NCBI GenBank assembly: GCA_022316685.1
Contig: JAKJHU010000030.1
Location: 9,734,360 to 9,798,359, forward strand
Direction: 5' to 3'
Length of the DNA: 64,000 bases
Origin: Progne subis subis
Lineage: Eukaryota; Chordata; Aves; Passeriformes; Hirundinidae
Positions 48,538-60,059 of this stretch are shown here, piece after piece. Below the pieces are notes generated by a model. It had not been told where the DNA came from. It did no database searches and worked only from the letters and a program-made list of their open reading frames with translations. The translations under genes were made by a program, and so were the position numbers. Numbering within the stretch: position 1 is the first letter of the stretch; each line of letters starts with the position of its first letter.

Positions 48538-49233
48538 TGTGGTGGTGTGCGTTTTGTTTTATTTATTTAATGTAATTTATATTGAGTTTTATGTAATGGT
48601 TTGTTCCTTGTACCCCCCTGTTTTTTGTATTGGTTGTAACCTGTCTGCCCAGAGTTAGAAAAGTCAGTTACATGTCAGTCATTTCTTCCCCCTTTGATAC
48701 CTAACTGTCAATCTCCCCTTTCTCCCCTTGGGTGCCCTGTCTGTCACCTCCTGGACCCTACCCTGGATTCTAGAAAGCTCCAGGGAAGGTGTCGTGTGAT
48801 AGGCTGGGACCCTGGCAATCCCCTCTCTTCGTTTTTTGGTTGGCCCCCAGTTATTAAGTTACACCCCCAGTTCTACCCCTCATTGCTGTAATTGGCTGAC
48901 CGGTTGTCGCCACCCCTATCCCTCCCCTGCTTTTAAGCTCATGCACACCTGTCCTCGTGGCTCTTCTGGGCAGGGGATCAGAGGGTGCTGAGCTCCGTGC
49001 TCTATCTCCCTGCAATAAACGCTGTTTTACCCTGCCTGGAGGAGTCTCCCTTTCTTCGGCTGCCGCGGTTGCGTTCTACATCGGTCCACTGGCCGCTGGT
49101 GCGGGGGAATTAAGATCCCACGGGGGAGGAGGCGGCTCGCCCGACGTGCCGCCCCGACCCATCCACGTTGCTGCAGTGCATAACTGAGCTAGCCTGCGGC
49201 TGCGCTGCAAGCACGAGGACGGACACTGCAACA
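48538..49233 (+). mobile_element. Solo LTR, ERVK-type family A relative (copy 4)
   Basis: 696 bp from TGTGGTGGTGTGCG to CACTGCAACA, with the perfect TSD ATTGCC (48,532-48,537 and 49,234-49,239). AATAAA is at 49,014-49,019. The U3 layout matches family A (ATGTAATGGTTTGTTCC, then a CTGTCTGTCACC block and a TGATAGGCTGG block). U5 is unusually CpG-rich for this window. Confidence 0.92.
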
Positions 49234-49239
49234 ATTGCC

Positions 49240-50368
49240 TATGCTGTCAGTCTTATATGGCTTTTCCTCATTCTCATGTCCCCACACATTTATATTTTGT
49301 TGTTTAATTGTGATGCATGGGAAATACATATCTGTAGTCTTTGAGTCACCTTGTCCCTGTTTCCTTTACATGTTTTGTTTGTGTTTTTGGCTTATTTTAA
49401 AGAAAGTAAAACACAATTCTCAACTGAGAAAATAGTAGTTTCAATATTTGACAAATGTTATCTAATAATATTGTAAACAGAAGCTTAAGAGCTGATCAGT
49501 GTTAATTCTGATTAACATACTTCAGTCAATGCTAACAAAATTATAAAGAGTCACAACCAAGAGGACATTTATGCTGCTCTATTTGGAAAGTCTACTGAAC
49601 TTGAGGTAAAGCACAACATCTACAAAAGACCATCATCTTCATAATCTTTTTCATTGTCACTGCACTGGTGAGAGCTTGTAGTGGTGAATGCTTATGTGGG
49701 ACCATATTTCTCCTGTCCCAGAAAGGGCATCAGGGAAGAGTTATCCCTTTCCTGTTTCCTCTGTCTCCCTGTCTCTCTCCCCTTATGTCTGTTAATTCTG
49801 TGGGCTTTGGGGTTTTTTTTTGGTGTTGGAGTAACTTCCATCATCAAGCTGATGCATGCTACAGTCTCCATTAATAGACTTCTGCATGAGACTCTTGCAA
49901 TCTCTTTTGTGTAGCAGATGAGAATGCTCCTCAACAGCATTTTCCTCTGGGCAATAGTTAGGTGTATTCTAAAGAAAATTCTAGCAGAAAAGTATTAGGG
50001 TTCACAGAAAGAGCAAGTAGGACTGTAGGTGAAATTGTGTTATTAAAGGAATGCTTTGAAAGCTGTCCTAAATGTTTTAGTGCTATTTCTCATTTATATA
50101 GACTTTCATTCATTTTTTCCTTACTTTCAGGAAACTAAAGGGCTTAACTTTTTTTTTTTTTTTCAAGTTTTGCGTAATTTTTCATGCTCTTTTCATAACT
50201 CCTTTTTAAACTCAGTGCCGGTTGTCTGGGAAAGAAATAGTAATACATTCACTGCAGTGTCTCCTAAAATTTTCATCTTTCTGAACTAAAATGGCCTAAT
50301 CAAATATCTATACAAACACAGTGTTGGTTTTGTGAGTGCATATAAATTTTCTATGCAAACTATTAATG
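49240..50368. other. AT-rich sequence, nothing recognised
   Basis: No gene or element identified. A T-run lies near 50,150-50,163. Confidence 0.5.
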
Positions 50369-50369
50369 C

Positions 50370-53070
50370 AGAATCATAGAACCATAGAATGGGATCTTTA
50401 AGTTCATCCTTCCCATGGATAGGGACACCTGTCACTATCCATGGGTGCTCACAGCTCCATCCAGCCTGATCTTGAGCACTTCCAGGGATGAGACATCCAC
50501 AGCTTCTCTGAACAGCCAGTTCCAGTGCCTCAGTGCCCTGACAGTGCCTCAATACCCTCAAAAGTAAAGATTTTTTTTCCTAATAGCTTCTGTAAACTTA
50601 CCCTCTTTTAGTTTTAAGCCATTCCCTTTTGTCCTACATGTCCTTGTAAATAGTCTCTCTCTTTGTTGTAGGCTCCCTTAAGGTACTGGAAGGCTCCAAA
50701 TAGATCAACCCTGAAGCATTCTCTTTTCCAGAGACTGAACAAATCCAATTCTCTTAGCCTTTCCTTGTATGAGAGTTGCTCCAGCCTTCGAATCATCTTG
50801 GTGTCCTCCTCTGGACTTGTTCCAACAGGTCCATGTCTCCCTTGTACTAAGGACCCCATAGCTGGAAATGATACTTGAGGTGGAGACTACACCAGAATAG
50901 ACTAGAGGGGCAGATTCACCTCTCTCCACCTCCTAGCCATGCTGCTTTTGATGCAGCCCAGGACATGTTTGGCCCTCTAGGCTGCAAGTGCACATTGATG
51001 TCTCATGTCCAGGCTCTCATGCAGAAGCACTCCCAAGCCCTTCACAACAAGGCTTGTTGACCTGTTCATCCCTCAGCCTGGATGGTTTCAGGAACCTGAA
51101 ACCTGAGGAAACTCAGGGTTTCCCTGACTCACATAGAGCTAGAGCACCCTGTACTGGGTTTTCTTAAACTTCATGAGATTCCCATGGACTCATTACTTGA
51201 GTTTGTCCGGGTCCCTCTGGATGGATTCCATCCTTCAGGTGTTCTAACAGCTTGGTGTCATTGAAACTCAGCTTGGTGTCTTCTACAAATTTACTGAGGG
51301 TGCACTTGATCCCTTTGTCCATGCAACTGATAAGGATATTAAATAACACTGGTCCCAATACAGACCCCTGAGGGACAACAGTTGTCCCTGATGTTCACTG
51401 GGACTCAGAGCTATTGACCACTACCCTCTGGATGCAACTGTCCAATCAATTTCTTATCCATCTAACCATCCCCTCATAGTTGGAGTACAACAAAAAATCA
51501 CTTTTTTTTTGTTCAATCTTAAGTCATTAGAAACTCGCATATTATTATTTCATCTCATTCACTGTGCATGATAAGGTTTTCCGCTCTCCAGAGATGACAT
51601 TTTTTCATATTAAGAGATAATATTTTTTCATAATAAATAAATAATAAGTTTGTATAACTGAGTTAGCAACCTGCCACGTTTATTACCAAAGCAATCTGTG
51701 TGACATGTAGGGATTTTTTTGGATATTTAACATATTAATGTCTAACATATTTAACCAGCAAATTGCATATTACACAGTGCTTGATCAAAACCAATTTTTG
51801 TTTGGATATTTAATTCTCTGCTTCCACAGATTATTTCAGTACAGCACAGAATCTTATGGATAAATCTCAAAAATTGCAGATGGAACCTTAATTCTCTGTA
51901 ATAATAGGAGATTCTTTATGATGAAAGACAAATGTATTTATATGAAATTGTCATGTATATTGTATATCACAAAATTTTTACTTTAGATTATGCACACCAG
52001 GCGTGACTCTCTTGAATTCACCAGTAAAGAGTAAAATTAACAGAAATCAACTCACTGAACCCTTTTTGTTAGTATAAATGAAAAGAAGAAGTTCTATCTT
52101 TTTGAGAAGAAGTTATATCTTCTCTCCCCTGCCCAGGAATGGAGCAGTACAGTGGCTTTGGTGGGCACCTGAGGTGCCATCCAAGGTCAGCCCACCACAC
52201 ATGATTTCTTGTACATTCCACATGATGGTGTGCCCCCAATCTCAGCAGCAAATATGGTAGCACACTGTGGTAGCGACTTCTCCAGTGCTTTTTAAAGTAA
52301 CCCTAGCTTTTTCTAACTTTTCTCTACTTTTTCTTTGTCTTTCTCTCTTTTAATATTAAATAAAAATATATCAGGTTTTTGACATCAACATTTAATCTCA
52401 TTGTGTTTTTATCTCATTTTTTGGGTATATTTTGTCTCTTCAAAATTCTTTCCATTTTATTCACAGAGACGTAGTTTTCTTTGATCTTCTGTGTTCAAAC
52501 TGTTAAGAGTTGGCTGCCACATTTATTAACCTTCAGTCAACTGGGACCCACCCCCAGTTAGACAGGACTGCTGGCAAATTATTGAAAGTGGCTCACTGAG
52601 CACTTCTGCCAGCTCTCTCATTACCTCTGGGTGAATTTCATTCAACCCCACAGTCTTGTGTGTGTCAAAGTGGTGTGGCAGATCAGTGACCATTTCCTAT
52701 TGGATTATGGGGGCTTCATTCTGCTCTCCATCTCTATCTTCCAGGTCAGGAGGCCAGGTACTCCAAGAATAGTTGGTCTTACTATAAGAGACTGAGTCAA
52801 AGATGACATCAAATACTTCAGCATTTTCCTCAGCTTTTGTCACTGGGTTTCCCTGTACATCTAAAAAAGGATAGAGATCCTCCTTAGCTCTCTTTTGCTG
52901 TTAATCTATTTACAGAAATGTGTTTTCCTTTTCTTTTTTTTAATTTTTGCAATAGTAAGCAGATTAAATTTTAAGTCTTTGGCCTGTCTAATTTTCTCCC
53001 TGCTTAATCTTATGACATCTTTCCATTCCTGCTCAGTTGCCTTTCCTTGGGTTCTTCCCAGGAAATGGTC
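50370..53070 (-). mobile_element. CR1 LINE (minus), long copy interrupted at 51.48-52.5 kb
   Basis: It starts at the 3' end with AGAATCATAGAACCATAGAATGG and runs antisense through the 3' UTR and pol C-terminus. At about 51,300-51,475 it covers the reverse-transcriptase core region (antisense of the D-D-T-K-L and [10 protein letters not shown] blocks). CR1 similarity stops near 51,480 and resumes near 52,505 (CACATTTATTAACCTTCAGTCAACTGGGACC), continuing to about 53,070 (CTAATTTTCTCCCTGCTTAATC). Part of the consensus appears to be missing at the break and ~1 kb of other sequence sits there. Every frame is disrupted; it is inactive. Confidence 0.88.
51481..52500. other. AT-rich interruption in CR1, possible old LTR
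   Basis: The 3' half (about 52,090-52,380) has GGAGCAGTACAGTGGCTTTGGTGGGCACCTG, then CCCACCACA and TTTTAATATTAAATAAA, reminiscent from memory of old avian ERVL LTRs. I could not find matching TSDs or a defensible start, so the assignment is tentative. Confidence 0.35.
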
Positions 53071-53289
53071 AAACAAAGTAAATAGCAACTTAAATGTCTT
53101 TAGCCCTTAATTTATGCTCTTCTCCTTAACACATTGCTCCACTTTTTCAAAGTGGAAAGAGAGGAGAACATTTACAGATGAAGATGTAACTTAAAATGGC
53201 ATGTCAAGGGAGACAACTATTCACTTGTCATGTTAATAATGAACTGTGAATGAGAAAGAATGAACAGAGCTAATACTCATCTAATACCT

Positions 53290-53632
53290 GAGTACATTTA
53301 GCTTAAAGAAAAGAAAACTTTGCAGGGAGGACCTAATGACAGTCATCCAAACACCTGCAAAAATGACCTCAAGAAGATAGAGTCAACATTTTTGCAGCAA
53401 TACATGTCAGGAAGACAACAAGTAACAGCCAAAATTTATGAATGGCTCCACCTTTACAGACAAAGAAGAACAGTTAGGAAGTAAAAGAGGTTAAAAGAAA
53501 TGTTGTGCAGTTTCCATTCACTGAGGTATATAAGACTCAACTGGGTGGTTACCTGAGAAGCTTTATCTAAGCTTCTGAGGTTCCTTCCAGCCCCAATTAC
53601 TCTATGATAATATAATCCTGTGATTCTATGAT
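53290..53632 (+). mobile_element. CR1 LINE 3' fragment (plus)
   Basis: Degenerate CR1 3' sequence (GGAGGACCTAATGACAGTCATCC; AGACAACAAGTAACAGCC; CTTCTGAGGTTCCTTCCAGCCCC) ending in the tail ACTCTATGATAATATAATCCTGTGATTCTATG. The tail stops a few bases before the decamer minisatellite. Confidence 0.85.
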
Positions 53633-53635
53633 GGA

Positions 53636-55740
53636 CAATTGGTCTGAACCGGTTTGAATTGGTTTAGACCAGTTTGGACTGATTTAGACTGGTTTGAACC
53701 GGTTTGAACCGGTTTAGACCGGTTTGAATTGGTTTAGACCGGTTTGGACTGGTTTAGACCAGTTTAGACCGGTTTGAACTGGTTTAGACCAGTTTGGACT
53801 GATTTGGACTGGTTTAGACCAGTTTGAACCGGTTTGAACTGGTTTAGACCAGTTTAGACTGGTTTGGACTGGTTTAGACCAGTTTGAACTGGTTTGGACT
53901 GGTTTGAACTGGTTTAGACTGGTTTCGACCGGTTTGAACTGGTTTGGACCGGTTTGAACTGGTTTAGACTGGTTTGAACTGGTTTAGATCAGTTTGAACT
54001 GGTTTGGACTGGTTTGAACTGGTTTAGACCCGTTTGAACTGGTTTAGACCGGTTTGAACTGGTTTCGACCTGTTTGGACCAGTTTGAACCTGTTTGAGCT
54101 GGTTAGATTGGTTTGAACCGGTTTGAACTGGTTTACACTGGTTTGGACTGGTTTGGACCGGTTTAGACCGGTTTGAACTGGTTTTGACTGGTTTAGACCG
54201 GTTTAGACCGGTTTGAACTGGTTCAGACTGGTTTGGACCGGTGTGAACTGGTTTGGACCAGTTTGAACTGGTTTTGAACTGGTTTGGACCAGTTTGAACT
54301 GGTTTGGACCGGTTTGGACTGGTTTAGACCGGTTTGAACAACCGGTTTGAACCGTTTTAGACCGGTTTGAACTGGTTTAGACCCGTTTGCACTGGTTTAG
54401 ACCCGTTTGAACCGGTTTGAACTGGTTTGAACTGGTTTGGACCGGTTTGAACTGGTTTGGACCGGTTTGGACCGGTTTAGACCGGTTTGTTGAACCGGTT
54501 TAGACAGGTTTGAACTGGTTTAGAGCGGTTTGAACTGGTTTAGACTGGTTTAGACCGGTTTGAACTGGTTTGGACCGGTTTGAACTGGTTGAGACCGGTT
54601 TCGACCGGTTTGAACTGGTTTAGACCGGTTTGGACCAGTTTCAATGGGTTTAGACCGGTTTCAACTGGTTTAGACCGGTTTGAACTGGTTCAGACCGGTG
54701 TAGACCGGTTTGGACTGGTTTAGACCGGTTTGAACCGGTTTGAACTGGTTTGGACCGGTTTGAACTGGTTTAGACCGGTTAGAACTGGTTTGGACTGGTT
54801 TGAACTGGTTTAGACCGGTTAGAACTGGTTCAGACCGGTGTAGACCGGTTTGGACTGGTTTAGACCGGTTTGGACCAATTTGAACTGGTTTAGACCGGTT
54901 TGAACTGGTTTAGACTGGTTTGAACTGGTTTGGACTGGTTTGAACTGGTTGAGACCGGTTTCGACCGGTTTCAACGGGTTTAGACCAGTTTGACTGGTTT
55001 AGACCGGTTTGAACTGGTTTAGACCGGTTTGGACCGGTTTCAATGGGTTAGACCGTTTCAACTGGTTTAGACCGGTTTGAACTGTTTCGGACCGGTGTAG
55101 ACCGGTTTGGACTGGTTTAGACCGGTTTGAACCGGTTTGAACTGGTTTAGACTGGTTTAGACCGGTTAGAACTGGTTAGGACTGGTTTGAACTGGTTTGG
55201 ACCGGTTTTAGGGACCGACTGGTTTAGACCGGTTAGAACTGGTTAGGACTGGTTTGAACTGGTTTGGACCGGTTTGAACCGGTTGAGACCGGTTTCGACC
55301 GGTTTGAATTGGTTTGGACCGGTTTCAACGGGTTTAGACCGGTTTGAACTGGTTTAGACCGGTTTGAACTGGTTTAGACCGTTGTAGACCGGTTTGGACA
55401 GGTTTAGACCGGTTTGGACAGGTTTAGACCAGTTTGAACTGGTTTAGACTGGTTTAGACCAGTTTGAACTGGTTTGGACCGCTTTAGACCGGTTTGGACC
55501 GGTTTGAACTGGTTTGGACTGGTTTGGACTGGTTTAGACTGGTTTGTACTGGTTTAGACTGGTTTAGACCGGTCTGAACCGGTTTAGAGCGGTTTGAACT
55601 GGTTTAGACCGGTTTAGACCGGTTTGAACTGGTATAGACTGGTTTGGACCGGTTTGAACTGGTTTACACTGGTTTGAATTGGTTTAGACCAGTTTGAACT
55701 GGTTTAGACTGGTTCAAACCGGTTTAGACCAGTTCGAACC
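53636..55740. repeat. Decamer minisatellite, about 210 copies of GGTTTRRACY
   Basis: 2.1 kb of tandem 10-bp units. The commonest forms are GGTTTAGACC, GGTTTGAACT, GGTTTGGACC and GGTTTGGACT, often alternating as the 20-mer GGTTTAGACCGGTTTGAACT. Substitutions fall mainly at positions 6-7 and 10 and at the first G (G/A). A few indels shift the phase (for example near 54,105, 54,340, 54,490, 54,990, 55,045 and 55,205). AACCGGTT occurs about a dozen times and GACCGGTT far more often. It begins just after a CR1 tail and ends sharply before unique sequence at 55,741. It has no spacers, so it is not CRISPR-like, and no protein-coding signal. Confidence 0.98.
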
Positions 55741-58323
55741 TCTCTACTTGCCCACCTGGCCAATCCAAATGATATGCACTCCTCTAGGGACTTCATTTAA
55801 ATGTGAATACAAGGAGCTAAATACAAGGAACCAAAGGCAGCCAGGGAGCTTCTGGGAAGTCAGAAACACCTACAGAATGTAGACTTCCATGGAACATAGC
55901 AAACCTATTAAGGCATGGTAAATTACATCCCATGCCTGATTTAATTGTATTTCTATATGTGCTTCACTGTATTTCTGTGTTTTCTCTAGCAAAATCTAGT
56001 GATAATTTCTCTTAATGACAAATTCTTGCAATCAGCTGCACACCGAAGTAATACTCATCACAAGAAAAACAAGTGCCACAGCAAATTTTAAAGAAGACTA
56101 CTGCTACTAAAGCCCACTCAACCTACAGAATTTTTTGGCACAAGGACCACTGAAGTCAAACTCCTGGCCTTGCACAGGAGAATACCAAGAATCACACCAC
56201 GATTTGTCTTTTCATGGAAAATTTCAATTTCAGAGCCTGCACGTGTCCAAACTGCATGCTGACAATGTTGACAGAAGGTAAAAGAATGGGGAAAAGATAG
56301 ACAGGGGCAACTTGAGGATGCAGTTACTGACAAAGAGCCTTCCTCTTTCTAGTCAGCAAACCCCAAGTGCAACCTTGATCTCCCCCCTTTGTTCTCAGGC
56401 CTTTTGGAGAGCACTGTGGCGGAGACAGGATTAACACTGGTTAGTCAGCACCACTTTGAAGGAAGGACCTTTTTTCAAACTGTGTGCGTACACACTGCCA
56501 TGCACAGACAGCTTGTAATTCACGATCTTCACAGTACTACCGTACCACAAATCATTACTAATTTAAGAACACTACTTTGGTGTCTTAACCATTCTTGTCC
56601 CTGGCTGGGTTTTTACACACATGGAGAGACTATTTGTATAACACTTTCTTGACCTGTTGGATCGTAACTTGAAGCCAAGATTCCATAGTTCAGGAGTTGC
56701 TTTGGAAAGCATCTCAACACTTGAAAGACAGGTAGTACTTAGACACAGCTCACAAGAACAAGTAATCTGTGCAGGATAACCATATACAAAACTATTTTGT
56801 ATATGGATAACCACATACGAAACTGTTCGAGAGCCAAGTCAGGTACTCTTTCATGTGAAAATGTTCCTTTTTATTTAAATATTTTTTCCAGGTAGTTATC
56901 CGCAAACTGCAATTTACATCGTAAACTCTGACAGCTGTATTTTGGAAAACTAGAATAACAAACAGGTGTATTGTGCTTAACATTCAACACTAAATTAGGA
57001 GAGAAATAGAACTCTGCATGTTCTCCAGCCGAGCACTCAGAGACTTGCAGCTACACCTCATTAAAACATCAGCAGTGTGCTTTACGTGTTGATTACCTAT
57101 GGCTTATACCTAGTTTAAGCTGTAACATTTACATCTCGCTCTACACTTCTGAAAGTGTTGTGCTTATGAAATCCCGTGTCCATGCATCCTGCCCACAGAA
57201 CCCAGGGATTCCTACAAGGATGAAGCTCTTTGAATTTTAGGAAAGGACAAAACAATAGAACCTGTTCCTGCGCTGCTTACGCTGGCATGCAAGCAGCCTG
57301 CAAAGGCACCTCTCCAAGCCTAAACCACTAAAACACACCAAGCCCATTGCTACCGGTACTGTGGTTGAAAGTGTTTGCTGCACCTACAGCACCTCTATAC
57401 ATGCACACCTAGAAAGCTTCCTCTTTAAGGACAAAGTGGACATGTGCCAATAACAAAAACATGTAAATTTTTTCCCCTTAAGACTGTCACTGTCAAAAAT
57501 ATCCCTTTTCTATACTCTTTCAAACATAAGCTTCCAATAGCTCATCACAACCTTACTGATTCAAAGCACGTTGTCTCCAGAAATTTTTAACAATTATCAC
57601 CCTACTCAATCGTGCTGCTATTAGCAGGCACTTTTCTGTAACAAATATTTCAGGATTTTCATTATTACAAGAGACCATTTCAGTAGTCTGAAATTTTTTC
57701 CTACCCAATTGTAATATTCCTGGCTATGATAACTGCAGCTTTCCATTATTGCAGAATAGTTAAGAAAAGTCTTAACTTGAAGTTTTAAAAATTGTCTAGA
57801 AAAAATACTGAGTTTTATATGTATATTTTAGTTCTGATAATTTACAGTTTTGTTTCTATATCTAACATGAGTTATACAGACTCATCTTCTCAAGAGAGAC
57901 CATTTTCACAAAAACTTTTTCTTCCCCCCAGAATCTGTTGCTCTGTCCAAATACAAATATTTCACAAAGACATTTTAAATGCCAGCACAATGCTGCCAGA
58001 AACCTGTTAGCTTTATTTAGGACTTAGAGAGTCACAGCACCCAGACTCTAGAAGTCAAGGTCTGGACAGCAAGAATTCTCAGGAGAGTAATATGCAGATT
58101 ATGATTCTAGCTGGACACATAATGCCTCTTAAACTCTAAAATGCCTCTGAAATTTCAAAACCTGCCTCAGAATGGAATTGTTTTCTTACTGACTTTCATG
58201 GACCTTTTCATGACTAAGAAGCAGAACTGTCAATCTGCTCTCCTTTACGATTACTGTATCACTTACAAGTGCTATACAGACATCCTAGAACTCTCTCATA
58301 TGGTTCGTGTTGCACAATAGTAT
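55741..58323. other. Unique sequence, nothing recognised
   Basis: Slightly less AT-rich than average. No exon, RNA gene or repeat family identified apart from the hairpin at 56,774-56,825. Frames up to 87 codons have no domain. Confidence 0.45.
56774..56825. repeat. Perfect 12-bp hairpin with overlapping direct repeat
   Basis: CCATATACAAAA (56,780-56,791), loop CTA, then TTTTGTATATGG (56,795-56,806) form a perfect inverted repeat. GGATAACCATATACAAAACT (56,774-56,793) recurs as GGATAACCACATACGAAACT (56,805-56,824). Confidence 0.95.
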
Positions 58324-58400
58324 TGAATCATACAATCATTTAGGTTGGAAAGACCTTTAAGTTCAAGTCCAACAGCAGATGTGTTATCTGTTCACTCTAC
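58324..58400 (-). mobile_element. CR1 LINE 3' end fragment (minus)
   Basis: TGAATCATACAATCATTTAGGTTGGAAAGACC followed by AAGTTCAAGTCCAACAGC is the antisense CR1 3' terminus. Only about 75 bp is recognisable. Confidence 0.75.
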
Positions 58401-59522
58401 TGTCTCAGATAGGGAAAGATTTGGCTGATAGTGCTCTTTATTTAATCTTTCTTTTTGTTTTTTAACTTTTTGTGCCTACTAAGAAAGGAGCAGTTAAAAG
58501 CACTGGAAAGAAGAAAATGCTTTATCATTAAGCACCATGTTCTGCTGATTTCATATATGGAAAATGAGAGAAATTTGTTTGGCTTTCTTATAACTTAGCC
58601 CTGTTAAAAAGGGGAAAAAAATAGATAAAAGAAGGCATATAGCACATTACTTTCTGCTGCATCAAATTTCTGCACTGCATAAGAATAGGGTTCATATCTC
58701 TTGTATCTTTCTAAAATCTAAATTTAATTGGGAAAATAAAGCTACTTGGGTCATGTCAGGGTAATGAAATCCCACATAGGCAGGTATCCAGATCTTATCC
58801 TTAGAGGTGAAAAGAACTATGATAAAGGACAGAGCTGTCATGTAGCTAGATATTTTTATTGTAGTATAATGAAACTATTAAAATTTTTAGAATGAAAGAA
58901 TAGATTTAAAGTACAAAGACTAGAATTCTGCTACTACACTAAAGTGATCATTAGAAATTTTTTAAGACTTTTTAAAATATGATACTACTAATTATTCAGA
59001 TTTCTGTAGATGTCTATTAATCTTATGGCTTTTTTTAATAGCACCTTTCTCTATTATTTTAACATGAAACATTACTTAAGACATTGGATACTCTTATTAC
59101 TGTTGTGGATAAATAAATGGCAAATATTCTACAATTTGAAGCAATAAATATTTTATGAGGATCCTCCACTTGCAAAATTAACTAAGCCACATAACTAAAA
59201 AAAAAATTAGTATGTACAAAATTTACATATTGTATATATATTTATTAGGTTCTATGCTATATATATATAACCTACATATCGCATATGCTTTCTATGCTGT
59301 GTAGAGTAGTATACTAGTTATAAACGGTATATTTATATAGTATGTATTCTGTATTGTATATATTTTGGCTTTCCATTAAAAAGAATAAAAAAAAAATCTC
59401 ACCACATCTGGCTTGATTTTAAATTAGGTATGTGCATGGATATATCTGGTTTATTATTTATTATATAGTATCTATATAATCTGTGTATGCATAAATATAC
59501 ATCCAGGATATATAAATATATG
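58401..59522. other. AT-rich sequence with TA-rich tract
   Basis: TA-rich low complexity between about 59,220 and 59,380. No gene identified. Confidence 0.5.
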
Positions 59523-59528
59523 CTCCTC

Positions 59529-60053
59529 TGTTGTGGTGTGTTATTTGGCTTTATATTGTATTTCATTTTTATTTTCGGTTTTGTAATGGTTTCTTCTGTA
59601 CCCACCCTGTTCCCCTGGAAAATGTATCATCCCGAGGTTTGTCCCTGCTCCTTTTTCCCACACATTCTCCCCCCCTGGAATGTAATCCAACTCTGTTCCA
59701 CTCCCCCCTTATCCCTGATTGGGTAGTGGCTTGTCCCCTTTCCCCCTGGATAAAAGCCAGGAAAAGGACGTGGGTCGGTCTCTTGTCTGGGGGGACAGGG
59801 ACTGGGCTCCTGACCCAGGTGGGGGCAGGACCACAGGAGAAGGACTGAATAAAGCCCTGATTTCCCCCCAAATCAAGTGCAGACTCTTTCCTTTCGCCAT
59901 TGGCAGGCACCTGCTCTCTCTAAAGGAAAAAGTTCACAGCTGCTCTGGGATCTTTGGGGCCCTGAGGAAAAATCCTTCCAACTCTGGTTTGTCTCTCAAG
60001 ATAGCCAAGGCAAAAATGGAGCCGGAGGCCTCCGAGGGAGAGAGACAGCCACA
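59529..60053 (+). mobile_element. Solo LTR, ERVK-type family B (copy 2, shorter)
   Basis: 525 bp from TGTTGTGGTGTGTTATTTGG to GACAGCCACA, with flanks CTCCTC (59,523-59,528) and CTCATC (60,054-60,059) that match at 5 of 6 bases. GATAAAAG is near 59,748 and AATAAA at 59,848-59,853. It shares the 5' end and the AAAATGGAGCC...GGAGAGA 3' block with the copy at 36,044 but is about 150 bp shorter. Several small open frames on both strands are LTR artefacts. Confidence 0.9.
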
Positions 60054-60059
60054 CTCATC

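Noticed and set aside
53636..55740. CRISPR-like array
   Set aside because: The decamers are contiguous with no unique spacers and the context is a vertebrate nuclear genome.
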